Shown: positions 54,240-63,017 of the stretch, one piece after another
Numbering within the stretch: the first letter of the stretch is position 1
Layout: every line of letters begins with the position of its first letter
Assembly (NCBI GenBank): GCA_003457135.1
Contig: DMSQ01000030.1
Span: 136,634 to 200,633 of the forward strand
From: Prolixibacteraceae bacterium
GTDB taxonomy: Bacteria; Bacteroidota; Bacteroidia; Bacteroidales; Prolixibacteraceae
Length of the DNA: 64,000 nucleotides
Direction of reading: 5' to 3'
Made by a program: the position numbers and the translations under genes
The notes under the pieces: generated by a model
What the model saw: only the letters and a program-made list of their open reading frames with translations
Told to the model about the DNA's origin: nothing
Database searches by the model: none

Positions 54240-54829
54240 TGAACATGAAACTCGTATTTGCAACAAATAACCCTCATAAACTGCAGGAAATACAACAATT
54301 ACTTGGCAATTCTTTTGAATTGCTCAGCCTGAACGATATCCATTGTGATGAAGAAATTCCTGAGAATCAGGAAACCATCGAAGGAAATGCCACCGAAAAA
54401 TCGTTTTACATCTTCCATAAATACGGATTTAATTGTTTTGCCGATGATACCGGACTTGAAATAGATGCGCTAAATGGTGAACCCGGAGTTTATTCGGCCC
54501 GTTATGCCGGTGAGGAAAAAATTTCAGAAAATAACATTCAACTTGTTTTACAAAAACTGGCTAAAATAAATAACCGGAAAGCACGTTTTAAAACAGTTAT
54601 TTCGTTGGTAATAGATGGTCGCGAAACCCAGTTTGAAGGAATAGTTACCGGACTGATCCTGGAAGAAAAAAGGGGAACAACCGGATTCGGTTACGACCCG
54701 ATTTTTAAACCTGATGAATCGCAACTCAGTTTTGCTGAAATGACGATGGAAGAAAAAGGCAAAATCAGTCACCGCGGAAGGGCAGTTCAGAAATTAGTTG
54801 AGTATTTATCCCAATTCGCTATCGAATGA
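54239..54829 (+). CDS. rdgB: XTP/dITP diphosphatase (RdgB/HAM1)
   Basis: This house-cleaning pyrophosphatase removes dITP and XTP from the nucleotide pool. FATNNPHKLQEIQQLL (about 5-20) binds the substrate phosphates. FADDTGLEIDALNGEPGVYS, then GFGYDPIF and SHRGRAVQKL, are fully conserved. The length is 196 aa. Translation may start at Met1 or at Met3. It is coupled upstream to the deoxynucleoside kinase and downstream to porZ by a 4-bp ATGA overlap. The pairing of salvage and pool sanitation is sensible. Confidence 0.96.
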   Translation: MNMKLVFATNNPHKLQEIQQLLGNSFELLSLNDIHCDEEIPENQETIEGNATEKSFYIFHKYGFNCFADDTGLEIDALNGEPGVYSARYAGEEKISENNIQLVLQKLAKINNRKARFKTVISLVIDGRETQFEGIVTGLILEEKRGTTGFGYDPIFKPDESQLSFAEMTMEEKGKISHRGRAVQKLVEYLSQFAIE

Positions 54830-57162
54830 AAATTTTCAGAGACTTGTTATTCACCGCTCTGCTGGGTATTTTGATTTTCCGGAGTCAGGCACAGCCATCC
54901 GTAGGCGAATGGACCGATTACCAATCGTATGCTCATGCCAAAAACGTAGTTGATACAGGCGAAAAAGTTTATTGTGTTACCGAAGGCGGACTATTTTCAT
55001 ATAACAAAGCGGATAACAGCATTCAGAAAATGTCGGGCATTAACGGACTTTCTGATGTCGGAATACAGAGGCTCGCATTCAGCAAAGAGAATGGAATTCT
55101 ACTTATTGCCTATCAAAATGCCAATATAGACTTGTTAATCGGAAACGAAATATTCAATCTATCGGATATTAAACGCAAGCAGATTTCGGCCGACAAAACC
55201 ATTAACAATGTCATGTTCTCCGGAAATCTGGCTTACCTTTCATGTGGATTTGGAATTGTAGTGATAAACCTTGACAAAAAAGAAATTAAGGACACCTATT
55301 TTATTGGCAAAGATGGAGGGTACCTCAACGTTTTGGATATGGCTACCAATGGAGTTTTTCTTTTTGCCGCAACTGCCAACGGTATTTACAAGGCAAGCGC
55401 TTCGGAACCAAATCTTCAGAACTACAACAATTGGTTGAAACAGATTTCGATTCCATATGCTGATAAAAAATTCAGCCAAATAGAAAACTTCATGGGAAGA
55501 ATTTTAGCCAACTATACTCCCGGCAAGTTTGCAGAAGATGAGTTATACGAGCTGAAAGGGGACATTTGGAGTCCGGCCATGCCGACTATCCACTATGTCT
55601 CGGAGATGTTCGCCACTGGAGATTATCTGGTCATTTCAAGTCGTGAGGAGGTCTTTGTTTTCAACAACAGGCTCGAACAGGTCCATTATATTTATAAGTA
55701 TGTTTTTCCTGATTTTGAAGCCAAACCGATTCAGACGATGTGCGCCGTGCTGGATGCTCAAAATATCATCTGGGTAGCTGACCAGAAATACGGACTGGTC
55801 AAAGTCGGGACAAAAGCCGAGCGGATTGTTCCGGATGGGCCTTCAGATAACACCATATTTTCACTCACCATGAATGATCAGGATTTGTGGATAACTTCCG
55901 GAGGCAGGGACAATGCCTGGGGTAATCTTTGGTCGGAACCAAAATTTCAGCTAAACAGGCAAGGGAAATGGTCTGTTTTTGACAGGAAAGTCTTTCCGGT
56001 AACTAACGATTTTAAGGATATGGTTTGTGTAGCTGTTGATCCAAAAAATGCGGATCATGTTTTTGCAGGTTCGTGGGGCGGCGGAGTGTTGGAATTTAGC
56101 GCCGGAAAATTCGTGAAACGATACGATAACCACAACAGTACCCTCCAAACTCAATTGCCAAACCTTCCTGATGCACCATATGTCCGGATTGGAGGAATGG
56201 ACTTCGATTCGAAAGGAAATTTATGGATAACCAACTCAGGAGTGGGAAAAGTGATTTCTACGTTTCATGCCGATGGCAACTGGAAGAATTTCGAATTAAG
56301 CGGCATTGCCAATAAATATTCGATCGGGAAAGTGCTGGTTACCCAGAATGATGATAAGTGGATTGTGGTTCCCCGCGGACATGGACTTTATGTATTAAAC
56401 AATACCAACACCGAACAAAAAGAACAGCGGGTAGTAGCACGTTTTGTTAATTCTGAAGGCGAATTTTTTAATGAGATGAACGATGTCTATGCGATAATTG
56501 AAGATCGTAATGGCGAAATATGGGTAGGAACTTCAGGAGGAGTCGCGGTTTTCAGTAATCCTAAAAGAATATGGACCGAAAGTGTGCTTTACGCCTCACG
56601 CCCCGGGTTAAATGTAAAAGATGGAAAATTTCACCCTCTTCTCGAAAAAGAAACTGTCACTTCCATCGCTGTTGACGGAGCCAACCGAAAATGGTTCGGA
56701 ACCAAAACATCAGGAGTTTTCCTGATGTCGGAAGATGGCGAAACCGAAATAGAACATTTTACTACCGAAAACAGTCCGTTACCCAGTAACGAGATTAACG
56801 ACATTGCCATCAATCAGAAGACCGGAGAAGTGTTTTTCGGCACAGCCTCCGGACTTATTTCGATTATGGGCGAAGCAACCGCTGCCAACGATGAGTTCAG
56901 CGATGTGTATGTGTATCCCAACCCGGTTCGCGAAACTTATAACGGACCAATAGTGGTTAAAGGACTGGTTGACGATACGGATGTAAAAATAACCGACATC
57001 AGCGGAAGCCTGGTTTTTAAAACCACCTCACTGGGTGGCCAGGCCATCTGGGATGGGAGAAACCTGAATGGTAACCGGTGTAAAACTGGCGTTTACCTGA
57101 TTTTTATGACCGATCCTGTAGGCGAAAAAACAAAAATTACCAAACTTTTGTTTATTCATTAA
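54826..57162 (+). CDS. porZ: PorZ-like type IX secretion beta-propeller protein
   Basis: This is a secreted or surface component of the T9SS attachment complex. The signal peptide ends near RSQAQ (about 23). Two seven-bladed-type propellers of the two-component-regulator-propeller style fill about 30-680; repeats such as NGEIWVGTSGGVAVF, then NRKWFGTKTSGVFLM and TGEVFFGTASGLISI are plain. The C-terminal region (YVYPNPVRETYNGPIVVKGL, ending KITKLLFIH) is Ig-like/CTD-like. The length of 778 aa agrees closely with P. gingivalis PorZ. It overlaps rdgB by 4 bp, and recO follows after 12 bp. Confidence 0.9.
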   Translation: MKIFRDLLFTALLGILIFRSQAQPSVGEWTDYQSYAHAKNVVDTGEKVYCVTEGGLFSYNKADNSIQKMSGINGLSDVGIQRLAFSKENGILLIAYQNANIDLLIGNEIFNLSDIKRKQISADKTINNVMFSGNLAYLSCGFGIVVINLDKKEIKDTYFIGKDGGYLNVLDMATNGVFLFAATANGIYKASASEPNLQNYNNWLKQISIPYADKKFSQIENFMGRILANYTPGKFAEDELYELKGDIWSPAMPTIHYVSEMFATGDYLVISSREEVFVFNNRLEQVHYIYKYVFPDFEAKPIQTMCAVLDAQNIIWVADQKYGLVKVGTKAERIVPDGPSDNTIFSLTMNDQDLWITSGGRDNAWGNLWSEPKFQLNRQGKWSVFDRKVFPVTNDFKDMVCVAVDPKNADHVFAGSWGGGVLEFSAGKFVKRYDNHNSTLQTQLPNLPDAPYVRIGGMDFDSKGNLWITNSGVGKVISTFHADGNWKNFELSGIANKYSIGKVLVTQNDDKWIVVPRGHGLYVLNNTNTEQKEQRVVARFVNSEGEFFNEMNDVYAIIEDRNGEIWVGTSGGVAVFSNPKRIWTESVLYASRPGLNVKDGKFHPLLEKETVTSIAVDGANRKWFGTKTSGVFLMSEDGETEIEHFTTENSPLPSNEINDIAINQKTGEVFFGTASGLISIMGEATAANDEFSDVYVYPNPVRETYNGPIVVKGLVDDTDVKITDISGSLVFKTTSLGGQAIWDGRNLNGNRCKTGVYLIFMTDPVGEKTKITKLLFIH

Positions 57163-57174
57163 TACAATTAAGTT

Positions 57175-57900
57175 GTGCTCGAAAAGACCCGCGGAATTTT
57201 TTTGCATGCTGTTAAATACTCCGAGACCAGCCTGATAACAACCATTTATACCGAAGCGTATGGAAGGCAATCGTTTATTATTAATGGGGTACACAGCAAG
57301 AATTCGCCGGTAAGGGCAGCGGCTTTTCAGCCACTCTATTTGCTCGATCTGGAAATTTATTACAAGGCTGGAAAAGATATTCAACGGTTGAAAAATGCTC
57401 GGATCATCAATCCTTATTCGACTATCCCTTTTGATATCCGTAAAAGCACGCAGGTACTTTTCCTGTCCGAAATCTTGTACAAGTGTTTGCGCGAAGAAGA
57501 ACCGAACAGCGAATTATTCGGATTTATCTTTCATTCCCTGACTTTTCTCGACTTAACTGATTCAGGGGTTGGTAATTTTCATATCTGGTTTTTATTTAAA
57601 CTGACAAAGTTTTTAGGCATTTTTCCAAGTCAGGACAATTCAAGGATCAGTAACTTTTTCGATTTGCAGAGCGCCCTTTTTGTGAGCCACGAACCTTCAC
57701 ACAACCATTTTGCCGACAAGCAGCTAACTGTTCTGTTTTCAAGACTTTTTGAAGTGGACTTCTCTTCGATTGAAAAACTTGATTATACTCATCATGAACG
57801 AAGATTAGTACTTGAAAAACTGCTCGAATTCTATCAGATTCATTTCGACAACTTAGGTGAAATCAGATCGTTGAATGTGTTAAAGGAAGTTCTGAAATAA
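57175..57900 (+). CDS. recO: DNA repair protein RecO
   Basis: RecO helps load RecA onto SSB-coated DNA during gap repair. The N-terminal OB fold (KTRGIFLHAVKYSETSLITTIY, then GRQSFIINGVHSK) and the central helical part are typical of Bacteroidota RecO. The length is 241 aa. The start is a GTG at 57175, directly before LEKTRGI; a TTG two bases earlier is out of frame. No zinc-finger cysteines are seen. It is the last gene of the dNK-rdgB-porZ-recO operon. Confidence 0.9.
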   Translation: MLEKTRGIFLHAVKYSETSLITTIYTEAYGRQSFIINGVHSKNSPVRAAAFQPLYLLDLEIYYKAGKDIQRLKNARIINPYSTIPFDIRKSTQVLFLSEILYKCLREEEPNSELFGFIFHSLTFLDLTDSGVGNFHIWFLFKLTKFLGIFPSQDNSRISNFFDLQSALFVSHEPSHNHFADKQLTVLFSRLFEVDFSSIEKLDYTHHERRLVLEKLLEFYQIHFDNLGEIRSLNVLKEVLK

Positions 57901-57972
57901 AGAAAAAAGTAAGAAAATGGATGAAATATGAATACACTCAAAATGAAAAGACAGGTGAATGGCATATTTTTT

Positions 57973-57980
57973 TAACTTTG
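57973..57980 (+). promoter_or_regulatory. Putative -7 element of the aminotransferase-like gene
   Basis: TAACTTTG is an exact TAnnTTTG match, 18 bp upstream of the start codon. Confidence 0.55.
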
Positions 57981-57998
57981 TACATTAATCGTTAACGC

Positions 57999-59150
57999 AT
58001 GGCTCTTTCGAAATTTCCAACTACAAAAGGAAGTATTTTTTCCGCAGTCAATAAACTGGTGACTGAAACCGGTGCAATTGATCTTTCTTTGGGGAAAACA
58101 GATTTTCCTTGTCCTGAAAAACTGGCCGATCTGGCTGCAACCTATATTCGATCGGGCTATAACAATTATGCTCCTCATGAAGGCATCAGCGAACTTCGGG
58201 ATGTAATTTCAACCCGGGTGAAACGATTGTATAATCATACTTATAATCCTGAAACTGAAATAACCATTACCGCCGGACCAATTCAGGCGATAATGACTGC
58301 GATCAGTTCAGTCGTTAAGGATGAGGATGAGGTCATTTTGTTTGAACCGGCATACGAGTCTTATGCACCGGCTATTTCTATCAATGGTGGCCGTCCGGTT
58401 TATGTAGCATTAAAACAACCCGATTTTCATATTGACTGGGAAGAAGTACGAAAAATGATTACTTCGAAAACACGAATGATTATTATCAACTCCCCAAACA
58501 ATCCGACCGGAGCTGTTTTAACCGATTCTGACCTGGTTCAGCTTCAGCATTTGATCCAGGGAACCAATATTGTTGTTCTTAGCGACGAAGTTTTCGAATC
58601 AATTGTTTTCGATAACAATACGCATCAGAGTGTTGCGAGGTACGAAAAGCTGGCCAGCCGCAGTTTCGTAGTTTCATCATTTGGCCCGGTTTTCAACATC
58701 ATTGGCTGGGGATTGGCATATATTCTGGCGCCCGAAAAACTGATGAACGAATTCCGCCGGATACAACAGTTCCAGATTTTTAATGTAAATACACCTCTTC
58801 AATATGCCCTTTCAGAATACCTTCTGACCGAAGATTCAAAAAAAGATATTTCGGAAATGTATCAGGGGAAACGTAATTATTTTAATCGTCTGTTAAACGG
58901 CAGCCTTTTTAAAATTGTGCCATCGCAGGGAAGTTATTTCGAAATTCTGGATTACTCAAATATCTCCGATGAGTCGGATGCCGACTTTACCTTCCGGCTG
59001 GCCAACGAATTCGGGGTTGGTGTAATCCCTGTTTCGGCATTTTTGCACGAGAAAAACAAATTGAAAATGGTTCGGGTATGTTTTGCCAAAAACAATGAAA
59101 CCCTGGAAAAAGCCGCTGAACGGTTGAGGCTTGTGCCCTCATTGAAATAA
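57999..59150 (+). CDS. Class I/II aminotransferase-fold protein lacking the PLP-binding lysine
   Basis: The sequence follows the methionine/kynurenine-type aminotransferases of fold-type I: INSPNNPTGAVL (163-174, substrate-binding Asn168), LSDEVFESIVFD (194-205, cofactor Asp196) and MVRVCFAKNNETL with the C-terminal Arg. At the Schiff-base position, however, the usual SSFGKxxxxTGWKxGY reads SSFGPVFNIIGWGLAY: Pro230 replaces the catalytic Lys, and Gly238 replaces the second basic residue. Tyr of SDExY is Phe199. The length of 383 aa and uninterrupted frame argue against decay. The protein is probably not a transaminase; it could bind PLP without a Schiff base or have a structural or regulatory role. 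Confidence 0.88.
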   Translation: MALSKFPTTKGSIFSAVNKLVTETGAIDLSLGKTDFPCPEKLADLAATYIRSGYNNYAPHEGISELRDVISTRVKRLYNHTYNPETEITITAGPIQAIMTAISSVVKDEDEVILFEPAYESYAPAISINGGRPVYVALKQPDFHIDWEEVRKMITSKTRMIIINSPNNPTGAVLTDSDLVQLQHLIQGTNIVVLSDEVFESIVFDNNTHQSVARYEKLASRSFVVSSFGPVFNIIGWGLAYILAPEKLMNEFRRIQQFQIFNVNTPLQYALSEYLLTEDSKKDISEMYQGKRNYFNRLLNGSLFKIVPSQGSYFEILDYSNISDESDADFTFRLANEFGVGVIPVSAFLHEKNKLKMVRVCFAKNNETLEKAAERLRLVPSLK

Positions 59151-59395
59151 ATCGGATTTATACTCCTTTTTTGAAAGTTGAAGAATGTAAAACGTACGTG
59201 GAATACATTTCATCTTTTAAAGAAGTGGGCTGTACTGGATTCGAGATTTGCAATATTTTAACTTTCCAAAACACCAATAAATACAGCCTTTTTAATATTT
59301 GTATGCAATGATAATCAATTATTTACATTCTGTAAATATATTGCATGAAATTTCATAATATTTCAATGAATTGCGGTTGAGTTGTGCAAGTTTGT

Positions 59396-59403
59396 TATAT
59401 TTG
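59396..59403 (+). promoter_or_regulatory. Putative -7 element of the integrase gene
   Basis: TATATTTG is an exact TAnnTTTG match, 40 bp upstream of the integrase ATG. TTG at 59371-59373 is a possible -33 (22-bp spacer). The GTTTGCACAACC just after it echoes GTTGTGCAAG before it, forming an inverted motif (TTGTGCAA/TTTGCACAA) around the promoter. Confidence 0.55.
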
Positions 59404-59443
59404 CACAACGGTTTGCACAACCGAAAGACTAATTCAAATTATT

Positions 59444-60763
59444 ATGGCTTCAGTTAAAGCGTTCATCAGAACATCAGCAAAAAAGGCAGCTACGGTAAAT
59501 ATCCGTTTCCGGTTGAGCGATGGCCGGAGCGTTCAGCTATTCCACAAATCAGAAATCGAAGTTGAGCCGGATTCGTTTGATGAAAAAAATCATGTGATTA
59601 AGGCGAAAATAATCTATCCAAAAGAGAAGCGGACAAAGTTTGATAATGACGTTGCAGACCGGAAAAAGTTAATCCGGAAACTATACGACAGTAATACCGG
59701 AATAACATCAGAGCAACTTGATTTGAAAATCGACCAAGCCTTGAATCCTGAAAAATACATTCAGGTTGAGGAAAACAGGCCGAAAACATTCTTTGACGTT
59801 TACGATTTGTTTGTTGCCAGTTACCGGGGGACGGAGCGAATGAAACAGCATTACAGATCAGTAAAGCGAATTTTACAGCGTTACGAATTGTTTACGCAAA
59901 AGTCTGTATCTTCATTCTCTTTCACCTTTGAAAACATTGATGCCGAATTATTGCGGGATGTTGAATCATTCATTCATATTGAACATTCGTTATTTGAAAA
60001 GCACCCGGATATTTATATTGCTGTTCCTGACAGCAGGCCACCGAAACAACGAGGCCGAAACAGGACAAATAAAATATTTCGATATTTACGTACTGTAATA
60101 CGTTGGTCAATAGAAGAAAAGCAGACCACTATCAATTCAATTCCTAAATTCAATATAGAACAAGACGTTTATGGCACACCTTTTTATATTTCCATTGACG
60201 AACGGAACACGCTGTTTCAAAAAGACCTATCAGACCGGCCACAATTAGCCATTCAGAGAGATATTTTTGTTTTTCATTGTCTGATAGGTTGCCGGGTTGG
60301 TGACTTGCTTAAAATGGAAAAAACAAGCATCATTAACAATGCGATTGAGTACATTCCACGCAAAACAAAAGAAGGGCGACCAGTTACCGTTCGTGTTCCA
60401 TTGAATGCCACGGCCAAAGAAATAATCAGCCGGTATGCAAAAAATGAAGGTGACAGCCTTTTGCCGTTCATTGCCGAACAGAACTACAATTATGCGATTA
60501 AAGATATGTTTGCAGCAGCCGGATTAACCAGATTGGTAACGGTTGTTAATCCAACTACCGGGAACGAAGAAAAGCGGCCATTAAATGAAATTACCAGCAG
60601 CCATATTGCCCGGAGAACGTTTATCGGGAACTTGTACAAAAAGGTAAAAGACCCTAATTTAGTCGGTTCGTTATCTGGACACAAAGAAGGTAGCAGGGCA
60701 TTTGCCCGATACCGGGAAATAGACGAAGAAATGAAACAAGACCTTGTAAAACTTTTAGAATAG
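59444..60763 (+). CDS. Tyrosine-type site-specific recombinase (integrase)
   Basis: This enzyme integrates and excises the mobile element. An Arm-type DNA-binding domain (MASVKAFIRTSAKKAATVNI, 1-60) precedes the SAM-like core-binding domain (about 113-225) and the catalytic domain. The catalytic residues are Arg284 (IGCRVGDLL), Lys307, His387 and Arg390 (SSHIARR), His413 (LSGHKEG) and the nucleophile Tyr423 (ARYREID). The length is 439 aa. The start at 59444 lies downstream of a consensus promoter element; an earlier in-frame codon overlaps that promoter. It marks the left end of an integrated element, with no tRNA gene adjacent. Confidence 0.95.
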   Translation: MASVKAFIRTSAKKAATVNIRFRLSDGRSVQLFHKSEIEVEPDSFDEKNHVIKAKIIYPKEKRTKFDNDVADRKKLIRKLYDSNTGITSEQLDLKIDQALNPEKYIQVEENRPKTFFDVYDLFVASYRGTERMKQHYRSVKRILQRYELFTQKSVSSFSFTFENIDAELLRDVESFIHIEHSLFEKHPDIYIAVPDSRPPKQRGRNRTNKIFRYLRTVIRWSIEEKQTTINSIPKFNIEQDVYGTPFYISIDERNTLFQKDLSDRPQLAIQRDIFVFHCLIGCRVGDLLKMEKTSIINNAIEYIPRKTKEGRPVTVRVPLNATAKEIISRYAKNEGDSLLPFIAEQNYNYAIKDMFAAAGLTRLVTVVNPTTGNEEKRPLNEITSSHIARRTFIGNLYKKVKDPNLVGSLSGHKEGSRAFARYREIDEEMKQDLVKLLE

Positions 60764-60767
60764 CAAA

Positions 60768-61577
60768 ATGGGAACAGACTCAATTTTACCTATGTATTTT
60801 CAAGGGCTATATCCAACAAACGAATTTCATAAAATTGATTTGTGGTCAAGTGATTTTTATAAAGATGCTTTAGATTTTTACAGCAAAAAAACTGGAGAAG
60901 ATGGAAGGCAAATGTTAATTAAGGGTATTGCTTATCTTATAGTAAAGATTCACCTAATTGAGGATTTGTATGATGTATTGAAGGTTTGGGATAGTGCATC
61001 AAGTACAATATTCTCACATGAAGTATTTAATAGGGAAAGCCCGAATCTTATAACAGAGTTTAGGATAGAAGTCAGCAATGTATTTGAAAGTAAAAAACAA
61101 AAAATTTTAGAGAGTAATAAAAATGAACTTATCCGACTTAAAGAAGAGGGGATAAAAAACAAAATCATTATTGACAGCTTAATTAAAGACAAAAAAACTG
61201 AACTTAATACTGCATCTTATGGCTTTAAAAGTCTTCTAACTGAAAAGCAAATTGATGCTTTTTACGAAAAGATGCAAGACTTATATTTTAATACAACGAT
61301 TGAAAACTTTAAAGCCATTTTTAGTAACAGGTTATTGCCCAATGGCTTTGAAAAAATAAAATGGATAGATAAGAACAACAAGAAAAAACCGAACCAAACA
61401 TCTCTGCGAGAATTTTTAAAGGCAACAATGGTGTTTTCATCAAATGAACCGCCACAAGATTTAATAAATAACTGTTTTACTGATTCAAATGGACAGAAAA
61501 TAATTTTAGCTAAATTCAAAAAAGATAGCTACACTATTCATTATCACAAAAAATTTACTTCTTGGATTACCAAATAA
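60768..61577 (+). CDS. AT-rich mobile-element protein of unknown function (269 aa)
   Basis: I do not recognise this family. The N-terminus (MYFQGLYPTNEFHKIDLWSS) is soluble. The middle (about 100-150) is a long charged helix likely to form a coiled coil (ESKKQKILESNKNELIRLKE). The C-terminal section (TSLREFLKATMVFSSNEPPQ, then AKFKKDSYTIHYHKKF) looks like a compact domain. There is no signal peptide or TM segment. It starts 4 bp after the integrase stop, so it is co-transcribed with it. Base composition is visibly richer in A/T than its neighbours, suggesting separate acquisition. A terminator follows. A role in recombination or as cargo is possible but unproven. Confidence 0.75.
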   Translation: MGTDSILPMYFQGLYPTNEFHKIDLWSSDFYKDALDFYSKKTGEDGRQMLIKGIAYLIVKIHLIEDLYDVLKVWDSASSTIFSHEVFNRESPNLITEFRIEVSNVFESKKQKILESNKNELIRLKEEGIKNKIIIDSLIKDKKTELNTASYGFKSLLTEKQIDAFYEKMQDLYFNTTIENFKAIFSNRLLPNGFEKIKWIDKNNKKKPNQTSLREFLKATMVFSSNEPPQDLINNCFTDSNGQKIILAKFKKDSYTIHYHKKFTSWITK

Positions 61578-61596
61578 AAAATTACCCGACTAGTAG

Positions 61597-61633
61597 AAGC
61601 CTTGCAATAATCTAACATTAGCAAGGCTTTTTT
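61597..61633 (+). terminator. Terminator after the integrase-unknown pair
   Basis: AAGCCTTGC and GCAAGGCTT form a 9-bp stem around a 15-nt loop with a following T-run, 20 bp after the stop codon. Confidence 0.82.
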
Positions 61634-61674
61634 ATATTTGCCCGACTTTACCCGATCGGCTTTGTGTCGGGTAA
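61633..61674 (+). promoter_or_regulatory. Promoter and ACCCGA-box region for the HTH-nuclease module
   Basis: TATATTTG (61633-61640) is an exact -7 match directly after the terminator. It is followed by CCCGAC (61641-61646) and an inverted repeat TTACCCGA/TCGGGTAA (61648-61655 and 61667-61674, 11-nt gap). Another ACCCGAC lies upstream at 61584-61590. Repeated ACCCGA boxes around a promoter suggest an operator for one of the two small DNA-binding proteins downstream. Confidence 0.5.
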
Positions 61675-61786
61675 AAGACTGATATACTGCATATTGATGA
61701 TGTTTAATTGTGTAATGTTGCATATCGAATAACCAGATGAACTCTAGAGCACCTGGGGAAGGATAAAAGCAATAAAACACAAAGTT

Positions 61787-62104
61787 ATGAGTGCAGATAT
61801 TCAGGAATTAATCAAAAACGGTGCAGATGTATCGGTAACAATAAAAACTACCGATCTTATAAATTTCGCTGATTATTTAATCAGTAGAAAGGTAAAGGCA
61901 CTAGAAGAGGTTGTCATCAACGACAAGGCAGAATCTTACATGACGCCTCGACAAGTTTCAGAAAAGTATAATGTGAATTTGAGTACGTTATGGCGCTGGA
62001 ACAAAAAAGGCTACCTTACAACAATTGAATTTGGCGGTTCTCGTCGATATAGAACTTCTGCCGTTAAGGCAATTCTTAACAGTGGAAAGGAAAAAGCCAA
62101 ATGA
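61787..62104 (+). CDS. Excisionase/MerR-like helix-turn-helix protein
   Basis: This small DNA-binding protein has a winged helix of the excisionase (HTH_17-like) type at about residues 52-95 (MTPRQVSEKYNVNLSTLWRW, then GYLTTIEFGGSRRYRTSAV). The N-terminal 45 residues (SADIQELIKNGADVSVTIKT) are common in Bacteroidota mobile-element excisionases. The length is 105 aa. Its stop overlaps the next start by 4 bp (ATGA). It could direct excision or repress the module promoter. Confidence 0.88.
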   Translation: MSADIQELIKNGADVSVTIKTTDLINFADYLISRKVKALEEVVINDKAESYMTPRQVSEKYNVNLSTLWRWNKKGYLTTIEFGGSRRYRTSAVKAILNSGKEKAK

Positions 62105-62454
62105 CACTAAAAAAAGAAAGGCTAACTCCCCAGTCAGCCAATCAAGTAAATTTTGTTTCCACCAAAGATAATCAAAATTTTGATACCCAGCTAATCAGGG
62201 TTTACGATGCTTTCTATGAATCTCCAAAAACCATGAAAGAGGTTGATAAATCTATTGGAGTGATGAGGGAATCCATTTGTTGGTTTTGTAGAACTCTCCG
62301 CAAGGAAGAAAAGCTTTATCCAATTAGGAAAAGAATCTGCACAGTCACCAAACATCGTGCAACTGAATATACAACCAACACAGCTTTTGCTCCGGCTAGG
62401 CAAGTAATTCAGTTAACATTATTTGACTCACCAACTAATTCCCTTTCGCTATGA
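62101..62454 (+). CDS. Small winged-helix-like mobile-element protein (117 aa)
   Basis: No named family is recognised. Residues about 40-90 (QLIRVYDAFYESPKTMKEVD, then IGVMRESICWFCRTLRKEE) read as a winged-helix-type DNA-binding fold of the kind seen in phage and transposon-borne control proteins. The basic stretch YPIRKRICTVTKHRATEY could be the wing. It overlaps both neighbours by 4 bp, so it belongs to one translationally coupled module with the excisionase-like gene and the nuclease. Confidence 0.75.
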   Translation: MTLKKERLTPQSANQVNFVSTKDNQNFDTQLIRVYDAFYESPKTMKEVDKSIGVMRESICWFCRTLRKEEKLYPIRKRICTVTKHRATEYTTNTAFAPARQVIQLTLFDSPTNSLSL

Positions 62455-63017
62455 ATCAGACAGCTAGATATAATACCCGTAATTCCATGTATTTAAAACC
62501 GGAAAACAAAAAGCAGCGGTTCATCAAGAGCGATTCGATAAAGTTATTGGAGCTTATGGCTGATGAGGCTGCCCGAAAGCGTTATCCCAATGTTCCATAT
62601 TTAGCACCACGTAAATTTCGAGATGATTCGGCTAATGGACTAACGAACTGTATCATCCAGTTTTTGCAGTTATCAGGACATCAGGCCGAACGGATAAATT
62701 CAACAGGCCGAAGGATAGACACCCGGGAAACCTTTGAAGATGTGACCGGACGAAACCGGACAATTGGCATTTCCTATTGGATAAAAGGAACTGGAACGAA
62801 CGGAACGGCAGATATTAGTAGCGTTATCAGCGGGAATTCGGTTAAGGTGGAGGTTAAATTTGGACGTGACCGACAGAGCCAGGCGCAAAGAGTATATCAG
62901 AAAACCATAGAACAGGCAGGTGGTTTGTATGTTATTGCAACCTCTTTTGAACAGTTCCTGAACTGGTATTGTATAACTTTTAAGAAGGTGCAGAAATTGG
63001 CGATATCTGATTTTTGA
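62451..63017 (+). CDS. PD-(D/E)XK (VRR-NUC/Holliday-type) nuclease-like protein
   Basis: A nuclease core is visible: GTADISS with Asp121, then VKVEVKFGRD with Glu134-x-Lys136, and SQAQRVYQKTIEQAGGLYVI (143-162), matching the order G-x-x-D / E-x-K / Q-helix / GG-strand of VRR-NUC-like PD-(D/E)XK enzymes. The N-terminal 110 residues add a basic extension (RFIKSDSIKLLELMADEAAR). The length is 188 aa. Its TGA shares a base with the next ATG (TGATG). In this setting it could help replication, end processing or defence against foreign DNA; which one is not evident. Confidence 0.78.
   Translation: MNQTARYNTRNSMYLKPENKKQRFIKSDSIKLLELMADEAARKRYPNVPYLAPRKFRDDSANGLTNCIIQFLQLSGHQAERINSTGRRIDTRETFEDVTGRNRTIGISYWIKGTGTNGTADISSVISGNSVKVEVKFGRDRQSQAQRVYQKTIEQAGGLYVIATSFEQFLNWYCITFKKVQKLAISDF

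Noticed and set aside
59151..59443. tRNA attachment site before the integrase
   Set aside because: I could not find a tRNA-like cloverleaf or a clear direct repeat in the 293-bp gap; the attachment site remains unidentified.
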